Source of the DNA: Muribaculaceae bacterium
Lineage (GTDB): Bacteria; Bacteroidota; Bacteroidia; Bacteroidales; Muribaculaceae
DNA: 8,684 nt
Assembly: GCA_016287065.1 (NCBI GenBank)
Contig: JAEEVB010000095.1
Location: 1 to 8,684 of the forward strand
Direction: 5' to 3'
A program made the translations under genes and the position numbers. A model generated the notes under the pieces. It ran no database searches, was not told the DNA's origin, and saw only the letters and a program-made list of their open reading frames with translations. Of the stretch, positions 7,126-8,684 are shown piece after piece. How positions within the stretch are numbered: the first letter of the stretch is position 1; every line of letters begins with the position of its first letter.

Positions 7126-7872
7126 ATGCCTGTCGAAATAAAATCAATAAAAGGCTATTACTATTTGGACGCATGGGTAATGTCGCACATCATCCACCAG
7201 GCGACCATTAGTTTTTGCCAACGATATCTAAACAAAGACAATGATCCTGGTGGTCGCCTATATGACCAGATGGTTATGGCAGCCCGTAGCGCCCCCGCCA
7301 ACATAGCCGAGGGAAGTTCACGCAGGCAGACCAGCCGTGAAACAGAAATGCGTCTTACCGATGTGGCAAGAGCCACATTGAGCGAATTGCTCAGTGACTT
7401 TATGGCATTTTCACTCACCTATAACATTGAGCCGTGGGCAATGGATAGTGAAAATTACCTTGCCTTTAGAAACCTTCAACTAGAACGGCCCAATTATGGA
7501 ACTGATATTGAGCGAGACGCGTGGCTGCATATTCAAGCACAACGTCGACGCTTCTCACCATGGGTTGAAAGTGACAATATAATGGTGTGCGTTAATTCCA
7601 TAAAACAACTCATTAACCGCAACATAACCATGTTGCAGAAAATGATTTCGCGGCAGCTCGACGAATTCAAAGAATCAGGAGGCTTTACTGAGGGGCTCAG
7701 CAAGGAGCGGTTAACCGCACAAATGTTGCAGTCGGTAGAGCAGGGTGCGCCATTGTGCCCCATTTGTGGCAAACCTATGATAAGGCGCACAATCAAGCGT
7801 GGTTCTAAAGCTGGACAACAGTTTTGGGGTTGTTCTGGATACCCTGAATGTCAGGGTACGCGTGACACCTGA
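7126..7872 (+). CDS. Four-helix-bundle (Avd/S23-like) protein with C-terminal C4 zinc finger
   Basis: The 248-residue protein has an N-terminal helical region resembling the four-helix-bundle family (S23 / Avd-like), best seen at DQMVMAARSAPANIAEGSSR (48-67), the family's signature 'R/A-x-x-x-P-x-NIAEG' segment, followed by an ELLSDF helix. A longer helical extension (about 110-205) matches what I recall as the 'four helix bundle suffix domain' architecture of Bacteroidota. The C-terminus is a topoisomerase-type C4 zinc finger: Cys211 and Cys214 in CPICGKPM, then FWGCSGYPEC with Cys236 and Cys242, all four ligands present. Such fingers bind nucleic acid in topoisomerase I. The biological role is unknown; related Avd proteins assist reverse transcriptases in diversity-generating retroelements, but none is seen here. 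The gene is visibly more A/T-rich than folC and is framed by matching hairpin elements, suggesting a self-contained, possibly acquired cassette. The start ATG follows an A-rich leader. Confidence 0.87.
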   Translation: MPVEIKSIKGYYYLDAWVMSHIIHQATISFCQRYLNKDNDPGGRLYDQMVMAARSAPANIAEGSSRRQTSRETEMRLTDVARATLSELLSDFMAFSLTYNIEPWAMDSENYLAFRNLQLERPNYGTDIERDAWLHIQAQRRRFSPWVESDNIMVCVNSIKQLINRNITMLQKMISRQLDEFKESGGFTEGLSKERLTAQMLQSVEQGAPLCPICGKPMIRRTIKRGSKAGQQFWGCSGYPECQGTRDT

Positions 7873-7887
7873 TGAGAGAATCGAGTG

Positions 7888-7923
7888 TTCGGGCTCGAAT
7901 TCTCGATTATTCGAGCAATCGAA
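7888..7923. repeat. Downstream TCGA-rich hairpin/direct-repeat element of the four-helix-bundle cassette
   Basis: Fifteen bases after the four-helix-bundle stop, GCTCGAAT (7893-7900) pairs with ATTCGAGC (7909-7916) around the loop TCTCGATT. An outer TTCG/CGAA stem (7888-7891 with 7920-7923) follows across a 1x3 internal loop. Bases 7895-7914 repeat 7082-7101 exactly, in the same orientation. The left arm can instead pair with TCGAG at 7881-7885, again around an 8-base loop, so two mutually exclusive hairpins are possible. No T-run follows. Confidence 0.82.
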
Positions 7924-7945
7924 ATAATAGGAAAACAATAAATAA

Positions 7946-7979
7946 TTCAATAACAAAAATATTTTCAATAACAAAAATA
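7946..7979 (+). repeat. Tandem 16-base repeat in the A-rich leader of the flavodoxin gene
   Basis: TTCAATAACAAAAATA occurs twice exactly, at 7946-7961 and 7964-7979 (period 18), within an almost G/C-free stretch running to the start codon at 8005. A-rich, unstructured leaders are common before well-translated Bacteroidota genes. The repeat may come from slippage in such sequence or may be a binding site. Confidence 0.7.
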
Positions 7980-8004
7980 ATAACAAATTCAAAAACAAAA
8001 GAAG

Positions 8005-8589
8005 ATGAAACACTTATTTGTAGCAATCATGGCTCTGGCTGCCATCAGCCTGGGAGCATGCACCCAAAAACAGAGTGAACAAACCAGCAGTAGTAACAAC
8101 GCACAAAATCCTAAAGAGATGAAAACATTAGTTGCCTATTTCTCGGCTTCGGGCGTGACCAAGGGCGTAGCCCAGAAACTGGCCGAGGTGGCAGGAGCCG
8201 ACCTGCACGAGATTACCCCTGAAAAACGCTATACCGATGCCGACCTCGACTGGCACAACAAGCAGAGCCGCAGTTCGGTGGAGATGGCCGACAAGAATTC
8301 GCGTCCAGCCATTACCGACAAACTGGTAAATATGGCCGACTATGATGTGATTTATGTGGGCTTCCCCATTTGGTGGTATACCGCTCCCACTATCATCAAC
8401 ACTTTCATGGAGAGTTATGATTTCAAAGGCAAGACCGTGATACCGTTTGCTACCAGCGGCGGTAGCACCATTGAGCAGGCCTGTAAGGATCTCAAGGCAG
8501 CCTATCCCGATGTGAACTGGAAGGACGGCAAGTTGCTGAATAATGCCACTGCCACCGACCTCCAGAAGTGGGTCGACAGCAACAAGTAA
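8005..8589 (+). CDS. Flavodoxin-like lipoprotein
   Basis: The 194-residue protein has a signal peptide with lipobox SLGAC (Cys19), a Ser/Asn/Gln-rich linker (20-38), then a flavodoxin fold. The fold begins KTLVAYFSASGVTKGVAQKLAE, where SASGVT (47-52) is the FMN phosphate-binding loop. YVGFPIWWYTAPTIINTF (117-134) and PFATSGGSTIE (147-157) are the other flavin-contacting loops of this flavodoxin subfamily. It should bind FMN and act as an electron carrier or small reductase. If the signal peptide is used it would be anchored outside the cytoplasm, unusual for a flavodoxin; the partner is unknown. An internal ATG at 8119 (Met39), preceded by AAAGAG, lies exactly at the start of the flavodoxin domain and could give a cytoplasmic form. 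A strong terminator follows 24 bases after the stop codon, so it ends its transcription unit. Confidence 0.92.
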   Translation: MKHLFVAIMALAAISLGACTQKQSEQTSSSNNAQNPKEMKTLVAYFSASGVTKGVAQKLAEVAGADLHEITPEKRYTDADLDWHNKQSRSSVEMADKNSRPAITDKLVNMADYDVIYVGFPIWWYTAPTIINTFMESYDFKGKTVIPFATSGGSTIEQACKDLKAAYPDVNWKDGKLLNNATATDLQKWVDSNK

Positions 8590-8613
8590 TAGTTGCAACC
8601 ATAAGAAATAACA

Positions 8614-8652
8614 AAGAGGATGTGCCCAACTGGCACATCCTCTTGTTCTGTT
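8614..8652 (+). terminator. Intrinsic terminator after the flavodoxin gene
   Basis: A perfect 13-base-pair stem (AAGAGGATGTGCC at 8614-8626 with its complement at 8632-8644) closes a 5-base loop CAACT and is followed by the U-rich GTTCTGTTATTG. The A-rich sequence on the left (about 8602-8613) reads as a U-rich tail on the other strand, so it may also stop transcription coming from the right. Confidence 0.88.
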
Positions 8653-8684
8653 ATTGATCACAATTCTAGCAAGAATGGTCTCTT

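Noticed and set aside
7126..7872. Standard insertion sequence
   Set aside because: No transposase motif is present in the protein, the flanking elements are direct rather than terminal inverted repeats, and no target-site duplication could be identified.
7074..7923. CRISPR array or diversity-generating retroelement
   Set aside because: The TCGA repeats are too few and have no regular spacers, there is no cas gene, and no reverse transcriptase or template/variable repeat pair is present. The Avd-like domain alone is not enough.
8645..8684. Possible start of another gene at the right edge (ATG near 8673)
   Set aside because: Only a few codons remain and nothing in them can be recognised.

Overview
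The window looks like chromosome from a gut-type member of the Bacteroidota, most likely order Bacteroidales (Prevotellaceae or Muribaculaceae would fit; the family cannot be fixed from sequence alone). The reasons are several matches to the Bacteroides-type promoter (TTTG, about 19 bases, TAnnTTTG), the lack of strong Shine-Dalgarno sites, A-rich leaders, and the gene content: a signal-peptide Omp85-like barrel, exported lipoproteins, paired short chromate-family transporters, and a four-helix-bundle protein of a kind common in this phylum.

Left half (minus strand, about 1-4507): four genes read leftward. They are an Omp85/BamA-like outer-membrane barrel without POTRA domains, an EptA-type phosphoethanolamine transferase 39 bases behind it (probably one operon), a GH3/NagZ-like beta-N-acetylhexosaminidase lipoprotein, and the first 44 codons of a protein resembling the dihydroorotate dehydrogenase electron-transfer subunit PyrK. 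The first three act in the cell envelope: outer membrane, lipid A or another periplasmic pEtN acceptor, and peptidoglycan or glycan turnover. The PyrK-like gene has its own good promoter, placed almost on its start codon.

Middle (plus strand, 4609-7026): after a 101-base divergent promoter region comes a tight operon of two short chromate-transporter (CHR) family proteins and folC, encoding folylpolyglutamate/dihydrofolate synthase. The spacers are 5 and 7 bases.

Right part (7027-8684): a more A/T-rich segment holds a 248-residue protein joining an Avd/S23-like four-helix-bundle region to a C-terminal topoisomerase-type C4 zinc finger. On each side lies a TCGA-rich hairpin element. The two elements share an identical 20-base core in the same orientation. 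The base pair just outside the core is T-A in one and C-G in the other, so pairing is kept although the bases changed. This cassette is the most unusual thing in the window. It is followed by an A-rich leader with a tandem repeat, a flavodoxin-like lipoprotein gene, and a strong intrinsic terminator. The last 40 bases or so show no recognisable feature.
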